This document shows, one piece after another, positions 46,233 to 56,825 of a DNA stretch of 64,000 nt. The notes below the pieces were generated by a model. The model did no database searches, was not told the origin of the DNA, and worked only from the letters and a program-made list of their open reading frames with translations. The first letter of the stretch is position 1. Every line of letters starts with the position of its first letter. This DNA comes from Boothiomyces macroporosus. Its lineage: Eukaryota > Chytridiomycota > Chytridiomycetes > Rhizophydiales > Terramycetaceae. The position numbers and the translations under genes were made by a program. The DNA lies in the NCBI GenBank assembly GCA_027604185.1, contig JADGKB010000014.1, positions 1-64,000 of the forward strand. The letters are read 5' to 3'.

Positions 46233-49200
46233 ATGAGCAAAATTGCAAGCATCTTCAACCTCAAGTCAGAGGTAAAGAAAGGTAGTGTTGCATTTTAATT
46301 AAGCGCTTCTTGCTGATTTAACGGATGCAGTTCAATTGACGGATTCAAGCAAAGTTCTGATATGCTGTCCTGCTGGTTTAGAGCTACTGAATAGAATACT
46401 AGACATTTCAGACCTACTACAAGTTGGGATTTCTAGTATTAATTGGCTAACGTAGTTACATTGGCTTTAAATGGAAAGCGAAAGGCAGACAGGACAAAGG
46501 GCGCTATTTACTTTTGTTTTCCCACAAAGAACTTTCTCAATGTATTCAATAACGACTTTGGGGATGATCCGTTGTACAGGGAAGCACTATTTATTTCTCC
46601 TATAAAAACACCCAATGACATTGTGGGTTCAATTCGGAAATCACCTTCCAGGCGGTTCGTGCTATCGTGGGTAGATGGAAGATACGATTTTAATGGTACT
46701 CGAAGCTAACAGCAGTGTTTGATTCCAGAAGTTTCCATTTTGATATTAATGATTCAATATCTCAGCTATACCATAACAAGTCGACCCTCAAACTGGACGC
46801 AACATTGGATGAAATTGCTGAAAAGGTATTTGGTTTTTAATCCTTGATAATTTCGGTGATGATTAGGCTCAAGCAAATCCCAAACATTAAATATTTTGAT
46901 CCAAATGGGGCAGGAACCAATTTGGCTGCAAGAGCTGCTTGGAAAGTTTATCAAAAGGCCGAAGAATTAGAAGAAGCAAAGGAAGAATGGTCGGCAGATA
47001 ATATCACTGCGGATTTGCTTATTATTGATCGAAGCGTAGATACATTAACTCCAATCTTACACAATTTGCATTACCAAGCAATCATCCAGGATTTATTCTA
47101 TGTGGAGAATGGAAAGAAGCTTCATTTACCTACGGATGAAATTAGAGATGAAAAAGTCTATGATTTAAGTGACAAGGATCAGTTCTTTATGAAATTGCGA
47201 CATCTTTACCTTGGTGATGTTGGAGAGGAAATTGCAAAATTCATTGCTGAAAATCCTGCGGCTAATGAATACTACAATGGAGGAACAGCCGCATTGGGAG
47301 ACAAGGTATATTCCTTGGGGGATGCCCAAAAGATTCAGCAACATTCAGTCATTTTTGATGCTTTATGTAAAGCTTATCAAGAAAATAAGCTGGATACAAT
47401 AGTAGAACTTGAGCAGGTATTAATCTTTTTATTCAGAATCTCGCCACTGGTGAGTCCTCTAAAACTGGGGCTAAAATCAGTGCTGAAATCGTTCAGGAGG
47501 TTCTTGAAACTATTGCCAATCCTACAATCAAGTAAAATTTGTTAACTTTAGTATCGATGACAAACTCCGTCTGTTACTAGCTTGCCATCATAGATTCCCG
47601 GTTGCTGACGTACAGGAGGAAAGTGTGAGAGATTTAGCTATGGGCGGATTTAGCGGGCTAGATGTTTTGCGATCTGGCAAGAAAATCCCCAATGATGACT
47701 CTGATCCAATGTGGAAATACACTTATGAGGGATGGAAGTCAGCAATGCAAGCAAAAGGAAGAACTTTACCTCCAGAAAATGAGGAAATTATAACCAGATT
47801 CAAGCCGACTTTGCATCGCTTGATAGATGTACTTTATCTGTAATTGTAGGATTACCTCAATAATTGGTTCAGCCCTGTGTTTTCATCTGTAGAAGAAGAA
47901 ATTGTAAAAGAAGAAGAAATTCTAGAACGTGGGAATGGATCTGTTATTCCATTTACCAAAGGATTCGTTCCATCATGGGGTAGAATGAAGCCAGAGAATC
48001 CAGATGTTGAAGAATTCGTAGATTTGTTAAAGAATGGAAGAAGAGTAATTATATTTGTCTTGGGAGGAATGTCGATACCAGAAATACAACTAATTCATGA
48101 ATCAATTTCTGTTTACAGTCGCGACCTTTTGATAGGTATTGTATAGCTTAATTGTAGGATCTACTAATTTAATTACTCCGAATATCTTTGCAAATGACTT
48201 GTGTAGACTGGGCGAGAATGATTCTGGAATCCCTAGGCTACTTTCTCCAATCAAACCGCTGTTGAAACAAGAATTGGATTTGCGAAATAAGAAAAAGTTG
48301 AAACTACTTGCTGAGCAAGAAAGGTTGAAGCAGGAGGAGGAAGATGCACTTGAAGCCGAAAAACAAAAAGAACTAAGGCGGCTGCAGAGTCAGATGCAAA
48401 GAGTGAACATTGAAGAAGGTAGGCAAAGAAGGTTACAAGAAGCACTGGCAGATGCTGACGATGGTTTAGGCAGAAATGATACAAATGCATACTCCAAATA
48501 TCAGCCTATACCCAGGTCAATGTCACCTTCTAATGTGTCTTTAGATCGTGGGCCAGGGTATGCTTCCATGCAACAGGCAGTGACCTCTGACCCATTTCAA
48601 AATGTATCATATGCTTCCAAATCATCATATTTTTCCCCTCCATATATTCTTCCGCCTCCAATTTTGAGCACAATTCAGCCCTCGCACTATTCTTCAATTT
48701 CTCATTCTACCAACTCACCTGCTACTGCGACTCCTTATACTCCCTCTGCTGCAAACACTGATCGTGATATCCCAAATATTATTCCGGTGAAAACAGATGT
48801 AACTGATCAGAATCAGGTTTCAGCAGACGAAAAATCTGCAACTTCAACAGTTTTCACAAAAATGGATGAAAAAGTTGCTACTCCAACAAACATAGAACCA
48901 AAAAATATCGGCAATGATCAAATTTCTAGAACAACCTCCATTAAATCTCTTGATTCCATTAGCTGCCCTTCAGAGTCTGCTAGACGTGAAAATAGCACAT
49001 CATCTGGAGAAAGAAAAGTTGATGTCAAGAAGCTATTCCAACGTCCCACTGTAATTAGAAAGAAATCTGACAAATTGACCAAAATGGCTTTGAAGTACCG
49101 TGAATTGGCTGCCAACTCCACGAAAAGCGAGTCGAAAGCCCAATTTGAGAACTTCATTCCTCCAACTCCTTCTATACCTCAAGCCGAAAATCCTGGCAAT

Positions 49201-50025
49201 CAACGATTTCCACAAAGACGAGTGGTGCCTGCATCGGCTACCCGTGTTCCAAATAGTGGCAGAAATCTATCTCACGATAGTTATTCCGACGGAAACAGTC
49301 CGTACAGCCAAAATTCCCCCAATTCGACACACAGCAGTCATCCAAATCTCCCGTACAACCAACCACAGACAACTGGTTACTCTGATTATAGCTATGGCTC
49401 TAATCTTCCATCTCCACCTCCTCCTGTACGAAGACAAGTGTATGCTCCTCCTCAGGGTCCCAACTGGACTCAAACTGCTTTAGGACAAGGTGGGCCCCCA
49501 CAGTTATTACAAAGACAGCCAAGACCGCCACCTCCTGCTAACTATCAAAGCTATTTTTCCCCAAATCGACCTGAACCTCCATCTCCTCAACAATATCAAA
49601 GTCTTCCACCTCAACAATACCCAAGCCCTAACCAATACCAACCTCCTATTAACCAGTATAGAAATAACCAGCCCACTGGTTATGATAATAGGGGCTCCCA
49701 TTACGACAATCGTGGTAGTGTGTATGATAGAAGTGATAACCGAGTATCCAACTATGACAATCGCGCAACAGGATATGATAATAGAAACAGTCAATATGAC
49801 AGGCAGCAAAGTAACTTTTATGGAAATCAGCAGTATACACAATACCAAGACCAATATCGGCCTCCATATGATAACTTTAATCGTCAGAGTCCCGGTCCTG
49901 ATCAATATCGCTATCATGGGTACCCTCAACCACCTGAAGGTCGTCCACAAGAGCCTCAAGGATTTGTTCCTCCAGGTCGAGGCCCATACAGGCCTGGTCA
50001 ATATCAGCCAAGACCACCAATCTAA
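46233..50025 (+). CDS. Second Sec1/Munc18 protein with long Pro/Gln/Tyr-rich tail
   Basis: Nine exons with eight introns (20-22 nt) encode 1208 residues. The first ~630 are an SM fold: KVLICCPAGLELLNRI, KGAIYFCFPTKNFLNVF, IAEKIISVMIRLKQIP, LLIIDRSVDTLTPILHNLHY, LRLLLACHHRF, RVIIFVLGGMSIPEIQ and GSTNLITPNIF. A charged helix (NKKKLKLLAEQERLKQEEED) leads to a ~500-residue disordered tail rich in Pro, Ser, Gln, Tyr with YDNRGS/YDRSDN-like repeats. The fourth intron (46826-46846) must end in TG. Motifs place it in the Sec1 rather than the Sly1, Vps33 or Vps45 group, so it is probably a Sec1 paralog with an added tail; this needs a tree. Confidence 0.85.
46826..46846 (+). other. GT-TG mini-intron (non-AG 3' end)
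   Basis: The 21-nt segment starting gtatttggtttttaatcc ends in TTG, followed by ATA ATT TCG. Removing it gives EIAEKIISVMIRLKQIPNIK, which fits the SM family block. The next AG (41 nt from the GT) puts the downstream exon in a frame with an early stop, so the TG end is the only one compatible with the conserved sequence. Confidence 0.75.
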
Positions 50026-50090
50026 CCTGCAACTTAATTAATACATGTATGTTTTAAATTTCTTGTTCATCTACGTTTTATTTTAAAACT

Positions 50091-51476
50091 CTATTTGTGT
50101 CCGTTAATTTCATCAAGCTCTTCAATGTATTGTGAGAATGGAACCTTTGATCGTTCTTTACTGTCTTCTTTTGGGAGATTTGGAATGGATGATAATCTTT
50201 TGGAAATACGCACCTCCTCTTTTGTCAGCTCCACGGCTACTCCAAAATCTGGTTCAATGCACACCATTGGTAAAGCACCTTGAGCTCCTGTTTCTGGATC
50301 AATTGCTAAACCCCATCCATCGTCATATTCCTTCAAAAGATATACACTTTTGCCAACTAGCAAAGTAAGCTCATCATCCATGGTGGAAGAGTATGGGTGA
50401 ATAATCTTGAATTTCTTTGAGCCTTCTGGGATAGTTTCAAGCGAAACAGCTGATCCGGCAACTGTTGCTGGAGAAATGATTTGATCTATGGCTGGTGTAC
50501 CAATATTTACAACAGCCGAGTCAACAACAGAGTTGGCATTCTGTGCAGGCAAAATATTAGAAGGGCTGTATGCGACAGGCTGCGGCTTTTGTACAGCTGC
50601 TTGATTAAAGGCAGAGCTGTAGGGTGAAGCAGGAGACTCTGCATATTTAGGAGTAGCATTGTTGTAAAAGTCTCTTCTCTGTTGCGCTTCATCATAGGTA
50701 AGGCTGCTAGGCCCATCATCGTAATTTCTGCCTTTTCGGTAACAGTAGAGTCCAATTCCAAGAGCAACAAGCAAGCAAACACCAACTACTGCAGAAACCA
50801 CTACTATAATGATCTTGGTTGATTTATCTCCAGAGTTGCCGTTCAAGCTCAAAAGGTAGTTTTGGCAACATTGCTTGGTGTTGGCGTCAGTGATATTTCC
50901 AGCGCACTGAACATTGGCAATGTCTGTCCCCAAGAAACCTTTTATCAATAATCATTTACCACAGCCGGTAGATTCAATAGTAGCGCCTTTCACACAAGTT
51001 GGAGCTTGAGAGTCCGCCTGGGTCTGGATTTGGTGACAATAGGTATTCGCATCTTGTAAAACTTTCAAATTTGGATTTTGACATTTAGAATTTTGCAGCA
51101 GGCTATTGAGTGAGTTTACACCAGCATAACAGTTTCCATAGCAAAGAGTTGGGCCATTTTGGTCCAAATCAGTGGTCACTTTGCAGCCGTTTGCAATTGT
51201 CTTTGAAATAAACAGTGAGCATGCCATTGATACTTGATATTGTAATGATTGCGCTTGTTGTTGAACTAAAGTCTGGTCGCATTGTGCTGCTTGGGCAATG
51301 GCGGTAATCTTATTCGTAATGTTGGCGTAAGTTGAATTTATAAAGGCGCTCCATTGGTCCACCGGCAAATCGACTGGGTAGCCAGCATATGCAGGACCGC
51401 AGATATTATCCACTGGGAGGGCATAGCAATTCGGAGTATCCGCCCTAACTGCTGTGAGGAATAGAGCTAATATCAT
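50091..51476 (-). CDS. Secreted Cys-rich ectodomain / TM / SH3 protein 1
   Basis: Two exons with a 21-nt intron encode 454 residues. A short signal peptide (MILALFLTAVRA) precedes a ~200-residue Cys-rich ectodomain (for example NICGPAYAGYPVDLPVDQW, GPTLCYGNCYAGV, KQCCQNYL). One span (IIIVVVSAVVGVCLLVALGI) leads to a cytosolic tail with a C-terminal SH3 (FKIIHPYSSTMDDELTLLVG ... YDDGWGLAIDPETGAQGALP) and a short charged end. I started at the ATG at 51476; an open frame extends upstream without ATG. It is a tandem paralog of the next gene (112 nt apart). Likely a surface sensor or adhesion-type receptor docking cytosolic Pro-rich partners; inferred from topology only. Confidence 0.78.
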
Positions 51477-51588
51477 GGAAATTGTCGTAAAAAAGCGTTC
51501 ACTGAAATTCAAGAGACTCCCGCCACACTTGCTATATTTGGGAGCGATCGTTTGTGGAAAATCCAAAGGACTAAAAAATTATGATGAT

Positions 51589-52909
51589 TTATTTTTCTTG
51601 TGCTTCCAGTTCAGCCATGTACATACTAAATGGGACTTTTGCTCGTTTGCTGGTATCTTCCGGCATCGAAGAAAGTCTCTTTGAAATTCTTACCTCAGAA
51701 TCTCTTGATCTGTCAATCTGTACGCTAACATCTTCTGTAGCTTCTTCCACGCAGACAAGAGGAACAGCTCCCTGCTTGCCGCTTTCAGGGTCGACAGCCA
51801 GTCCCCATCCGTCATCAAACGCCTTCAACAGGTAAATAGATTTCCCCTCGACAAGCGATAATTCATCATCCAATACCGAAGTATATGGATGGATAATATT
51901 GTATTTCTTTGCGTCATCAGGCAATGATAGCAAAGTAGGTGTGGCAGGAACATCTTGCGGGGCTGGAATTGGTTGAATAACTGAAACTGGAACAGTCACC
52001 TTTGCGACTTCAGCAGCAGCTACAGGAGTTACCGGAATAGGGGCAGGCTCAGGTACATATGCCGGAGCAGAATTTGGATTAGGAGTGTGAATAGGTGCAG
52101 AGACTGGTGCAGGTTCCTGTTTGTATCCGTATTCAACTGGTGGTTGGTAAGCCTGGTTGGCATATTTCTGGCTCTCAACTTCCACAGGCTTCTTTCTTCG
52201 GAAGTAGTAGATAGACCCAAATAATGCCGCAATCAAAACAACTCCGATGGCAACACCGATTGCAATAATCAAGGTGCTGTTGCCAGAGCTTCCTCTGTTC
52301 TTCAAGAAGGAAACACAGCAAGCATCTTGAGATCCTGTGCATTGAGCAACTGCAGTGCTTTCGTCAATATATCCTACAATTAAAAATGCGAGTACCACAA
52401 ACACTAGATTCAGGTGATGAACCAGCAACACAGTTTGATCCTTGTGCTTGCACAGAATTGCAATACGCATTCATTTTGTTAATTTGAGCTTGGAACACTC
52501 CTCCGTTAGGACACAAGGTGGCATTCTTGACCAAATTTGTAAAGGTTTGAACCGCCATGAAACAGTTGGAAGCACACAATGCAGGACCAGTTGAAATAAG
52601 TCCAGGAGAAACTGCGCAGCCATCTGAAACAAATTGGCTGATATAGGACGAGCAAGCAAAAGAAGCCTGGAAACGCAAAGTATCAACAGCTGAAGAAATC
52701 AAATTTGGATCACATTTTCCTTGGCTGATGAAAACCGCAGTCATGTTGGATTTGTTCATGAAATTACCTTGAATACCAGAAGTGAATTGGTCCAAGGTAG
52801 TTTCAACTGGATAACCGGCATATGCACTTCCACACACATTGTTGCTAGGTAAAGTGCTGCAGGTTAATGATCCAGCAGCTTGAGTTACTCCAATAAGCAA
52901 GGTCAGCAT
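51589..52909 (-). CDS. Secreted Cys-rich ectodomain / TM / SH3 protein 2
   Basis: Two exons with a 22-nt intron encode 432 residues. Signal peptide (MLTLLIGVTQAAG), Cys-rich ectodomain with the same motif as its neighbour (NNVCGSAYAGYPVETTLDQF, GPALCASNCFMAV, DACCVSFL), one span (LIIAIGVAIGVVLIAALFGS) with RRKK stop-transfer, a Pro-rich linker with repeated API/AP dipeptides, and an SH3 (YNIIHPYTSVLDDELSLVEG ... FDDGWGLAVDPESGKQGAVP). The intron sits at the same place (after the ectodomain Cys-Gly) as in paralog 1. The Pro-rich linker could bind SH3 domains in cis or trans. Function unknown. Confidence 0.78.
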
Positions 52910-53263
52910 TGTAATTCTATAAGTAAATTTCGAAGCGATATTGTTTGGTTTTATATGTTGGGCGCCTCAAGCTTCCTAAAACGGACGAGCTGGCACCTCA
53001 ATTGTATGAGCCCGGTCATTCACAAGCACTCATGCAACAAAATACTACAAGCAAGTATGCATGTAGCCAGACACCCCCTTGACAACACCATTTTGGACAA
53101 TTTCGGACTCTTCTTGATGCCGGTGGGGAGTTTACATCAACAGATTTTGAGGAGCTTAATAAACTACTCGCAAACGAAATAATAGGAAATTATTAAGAGC
53201 AATAGGAAATTAATCAAGAGACTTACGTCAGCCTTTTCGCGCTTTCATTGCAAATCATATTCA
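52910..53263. other. Divergent intergenic region
   Basis: About 350 bp between the SH3 protein 2 and the first membrane-protein paralog. A near-duplicate pair of short segments, aataggaaattattaagag and aataggaaattaatcaagag, lies just before 53221. No gene is supported. Confidence 0.5.
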
Positions 53264-54967
53264 ATGTCAGAGATAGATGTTGAGGAATCCAAAATGTCCG
53301 ATGGAGTACAGGAACGACCAATAGTGATTCCTGTACAGGCCAAAGACGACGATTTAAAAAGCGAACATCTTAATTCAACAACAAATCTGAAAAAAGAGAA
53401 TGCATTGGAGATATATTTCAATGAGACCATCAATGTATTGAAAGAACGCTATTACGCAAAGGTATCTTACAGAAAGGAAAGCTTGCTGTTCCTTCTCCTG
53501 TTGTTTCCGTTTGCGGGAATTGCGTTTTTATTGCCTTTCATGAACAGCATCGTATTCGCATCATCAGCGTATGCCGTAGGGCTCAAAGTAGTTGTGGTGT
53601 TGCTTGGGTTGATTTCAACTAAAGTCAGTCATATTATAAATCAAAGGCATTCAGTTCTGGAAGCAATGGCGCAAATTATAAACAACGAAGCAACCATCAA
53701 AACTATCTGTGACTCGATAGATGAAGTCCAACACAACAAATTTCTGGAATGGATAAGTAATTGATTATTAATTCTAGCATTGCTGTTCTATGCATGCTTG
53801 ATCGCTACCCAATTATCCATTCAAAGTTTACCATATGTGACACCTTATGGGACAGCAACTGCTAACGTACTCACCTCCCAAATAAGTAACATATCAAATG
53901 TTGGCACTACTGCGCAGGAGATAATGTATGCTACGATTGGGTCTCAGTATTCTTGCGTCGATTGCGAGAGTTATTCATCAGGAAATGTGTTGCTGGTTCC
54001 AGTGTCATCTACTCTGAGCCCAAACTTGGCTCAGGCCAATGAAAATGTAATCTTGTCTGGTACTCAGGATGTTCTTTCTGTTCAGGCAACCTGCTTTACC
54101 CTTTACAATCCATTATTCAGCTCATTAGGAAATGTGATACAAATCAATCAAATCGAATTGGCAAAGGGTGTGGGGTCTATCCAATCCGATGTCCAGCTAT
54201 CGGGAGTAGACAGCAACGGCAATGTGGTATCCCGTCAGTGTGCATTTATGATTTCAGAATACCAGGCAGATGCTGGTGTGCGATATAGCATTGATGAAAA
54301 TGGATTTCCTACTCGGCTTTCAGTCAATTCTATAGTTGGAAACAACTCTACCTGCATGTCAATTGGTGATGTGTGTCTTGGCGCTTCTTCTCGCAGTTTA
54401 CTCGCTTACTCGCTGTACACATATGGTTTCCCAACCAATATCACGATAAACAAACTCTATGGTACTCTAAATTTACTCCCTGATCCAGGGAGTTCAATGT
54501 CTGATTTGGATTTCGGCCAACAGATGATGAAATTTCTGTCATTGAACTTGTTGATGACCGCCAGCTCACTACCATCCTCTCGTTTGCCATGCACATTAAT
54601 GACTGACAATGTTGCCGTAAAAATGAATATCGATCCTGTTTTAATGTGGGTATCAATTGTGACTGCCTCAATTGCATCAATAATAGCAATATTGCTGATT
54701 GTAACTGATCTGATCAAATTGGAGAAGGCATCAGACTTGTTACTTCGACGGCTTTCACGAAGTGTGCAGCCTGGTAAGAAATTATTGGAAGATTGCTCTG
54801 TGATGGTGTCAAAACTTTGCATGCCTGGTGCAAACAACGATGATTGGGTCACAACGCCAATCAGGTTTGGAGAGGATAAAGCTACATCGAACAACACCCT
54901 GGGCATACTGAGATTTGGAGTGAAGAAAGAAATTGTGAAATTTAAGGCCACCAGAGCCTACTATTAA
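53264..54967 (+). CDS. Multi-pass membrane protein of unknown function, paralog 1
   Basis: Two exons with a 21-nt intron encode 560 residues. A charged cytosolic N-terminus (~60 residues) is followed by two closely spaced spans (LLFLLLLFPFAGIAFLLPF and VGLKVVVVLLGLISTKV). A third span (LLFYACLIATQLSIQSLPYV) opens a ~280-residue external domain rich in Ser/Asn with conserved cysteines (SCVDCESY, ATCFTLYNP, STCMSIGDVCLG). A last span (IVTASIASIIAILLIVTDL) leads to a cytosolic tail with LLLRRLSRSVQPGKKLLEDC and TPIRFGEDKA. I do not recognise the family. The same layout and motifs recur in the next gene, 112 nt downstream. Confidence 0.75.
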
Positions 54968-55079
54968 AAGACTATTTAGTTGTGTATTTTTAAATTTTTG
55001 ACGCGTTTTCAATGGTACACGATGATAACTTTAGGAGTCCCAAAAACAAATTAACTTGACTGCTAGAGCTCACCGCAAA

Positions 55080-56815
55080 ATGTCTAATGCCAATTCTATC
55101 CAAGTAGATTTCAATCCGCAGCGGAAGTCAGAGGTTCGAACGAGAACCACTGCAATAGCATACGCACCTAAAATATATTTGGGAGAGAGCACAAATGAAG
55201 CAACGTATCAAGAAATTATTAGAGTTAGTAAGCTACAGGCTGGAGATTCTGCATCTTTAATAGGGGAAAATTACTCTACCGCACGAAATTTCTATGTAAA
55301 GATGGTCGATTCAACGATAGTTTCATATTTTACGCATGTTGGGTACAGATTGGAGAGTGTTTTGGTGCTGCTTTTGTGTATTCCAGCCGTTGCTCTCATT
55401 GCCACAAGTATAACAGAAAATGTGATATTCAGGGATAGCACCGTTCTTTTTGTATACAGATTGGTCATGTGTGTCTTGGCGGCGGCTTCTATTCTATCAT
55501 CCTGTTATATCAACTGTAGAATTGAGGTTTTACACAGAATAACCATGACCATCCAGAAGAAGATTACCTTTCTAATACTTTCAAACAGCCCCACAAAGCC
55601 AAAGGCAAATTTGATCCTGTGTAAATCAATTGCTAACTGATAGATTTCTTTTTGTTCTATGTTGTAATCACAAACCAACTCAGCTTGGTAACGACCCCAA
55701 TTCCAAATTACGTAGCGAGGGTTCAAATTAATTCTCTCTCAAATCCAATAGTCCTCAACAACACAAATACTGTTGATCCAATTGATGCAGCCTTAGGCTT
55801 GAAAGCCATTTGCTCCGAGTGTAACGCAATCATTTCGCAGAATACACTCTTAGTGCCATTAACAGAGAAACTGAGCAACATAAACTTGCTATCAAAAGAT
55901 ATTCTAATTGAATCAAATCAGGATGTTGTAGCAGTAAAAAGTATTTGTGCCACGGAAATGTCAAATAACGCGAATCTTTCCAGTGGAGTCATTCAAACTC
56001 AAACCACCAGTGTAGCAAGTAACAGTAACAAAAACTATATCAATATGGTTATATCTTCTATCAGTTCCTATACTGGAAATCAGTATACTCAAAATTGTAC
56101 AATAACAACCACAGACTTGAATAGTAACGTTTCAACTATATACAGAAAGAGCAGTCTCGGGCCCTATCGCTATTCAGGTATTTATAGCATCAACAACTCC
56201 ACATTGTCAAACTGCACTGTTGCAGGGACGTATTGCTTGGACAAATCCAAACGAAATCCCTTATCACTATTACTGCTCGGAAAACTTGCAACAATTTCCT
56301 CAACATCCATTTTCAAATCAGAGTCACTGTATATTTTCCCCGACCCTTCGTTAATAACAAATGATGCTACTTTTTCACTAGAACTAAGTCTGGCGCTGTC
56401 AAAAATCATGATAATGCAAGCCATTTCACTGTCGTCAGATGTTGACTCTGCCGATGTCTACAATACCAGCTCGCAATTCCAAATTAGTATTCAACCAATA
56501 CTTCGGTTGATGCAAATTGCTTTAGCGGGACTATGCATCTTGTTTGATATTGGAAGGATTATTTGGTACGTTTATCTATTACGAGATGTGAATGATAACT
56601 TGTTGAGAAGGCTATCGCAGAATGTTGTGCCAGGACAGTGGCAGCTGCAGGACTTGTCAGATTTTATAGAAAAATATCACAAGAAGAAGCGGTGGATGGA
56701 TTTGCCTTTAGAGTTTGGGGAGGACAAGTACACTGCGGAGGAAGATGTTGGAAAATTGATATTTGGCACGAGCAAGATGGTAAATCCAATAACAAGAGGA
56801 AAGTTGTATAGATAA
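55080..56815 (+). CDS. Multi-pass membrane protein of unknown function, paralog 2
   Basis: Two exons with a 23-nt intron encode 570 residues. The intron lies at the start of the third span, as in paralog 1. Spans: LVLLLCIPAVALIATS, LVMCVLAAASILSSCYI, FFLFYVVITNQLSLV, and one near LAGLCILFDIGRIIWYV. The external domain carries the matching cysteines (ICSECNAIISQN, STLSNCTVAGTYCLD) and many N-glycosylation sequons. The tail repeats LLRRLSQNVVPGQWQLQDL and LPLEFGEDKY, so the RRLSxxVxPG and P-x-(R/E)-F-G-E-D-K motifs define the pair. The RRLS motif is a possible basophilic kinase (PKA-like) site. The ATG at 55080 is the first in frame. The stop is 10 nt from the convergent next gene. Confidence 0.75.
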
Positions 56816-56825
56816 TAAAGATTAA

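Noticed and set aside
49507..50001. Minus-strand Ile/Val/Arg-rich frame of 164 codons
   Set aside because: Antisense shadow of the Tyr/Asp/Asn/Gln-rich tail of the second SM protein.
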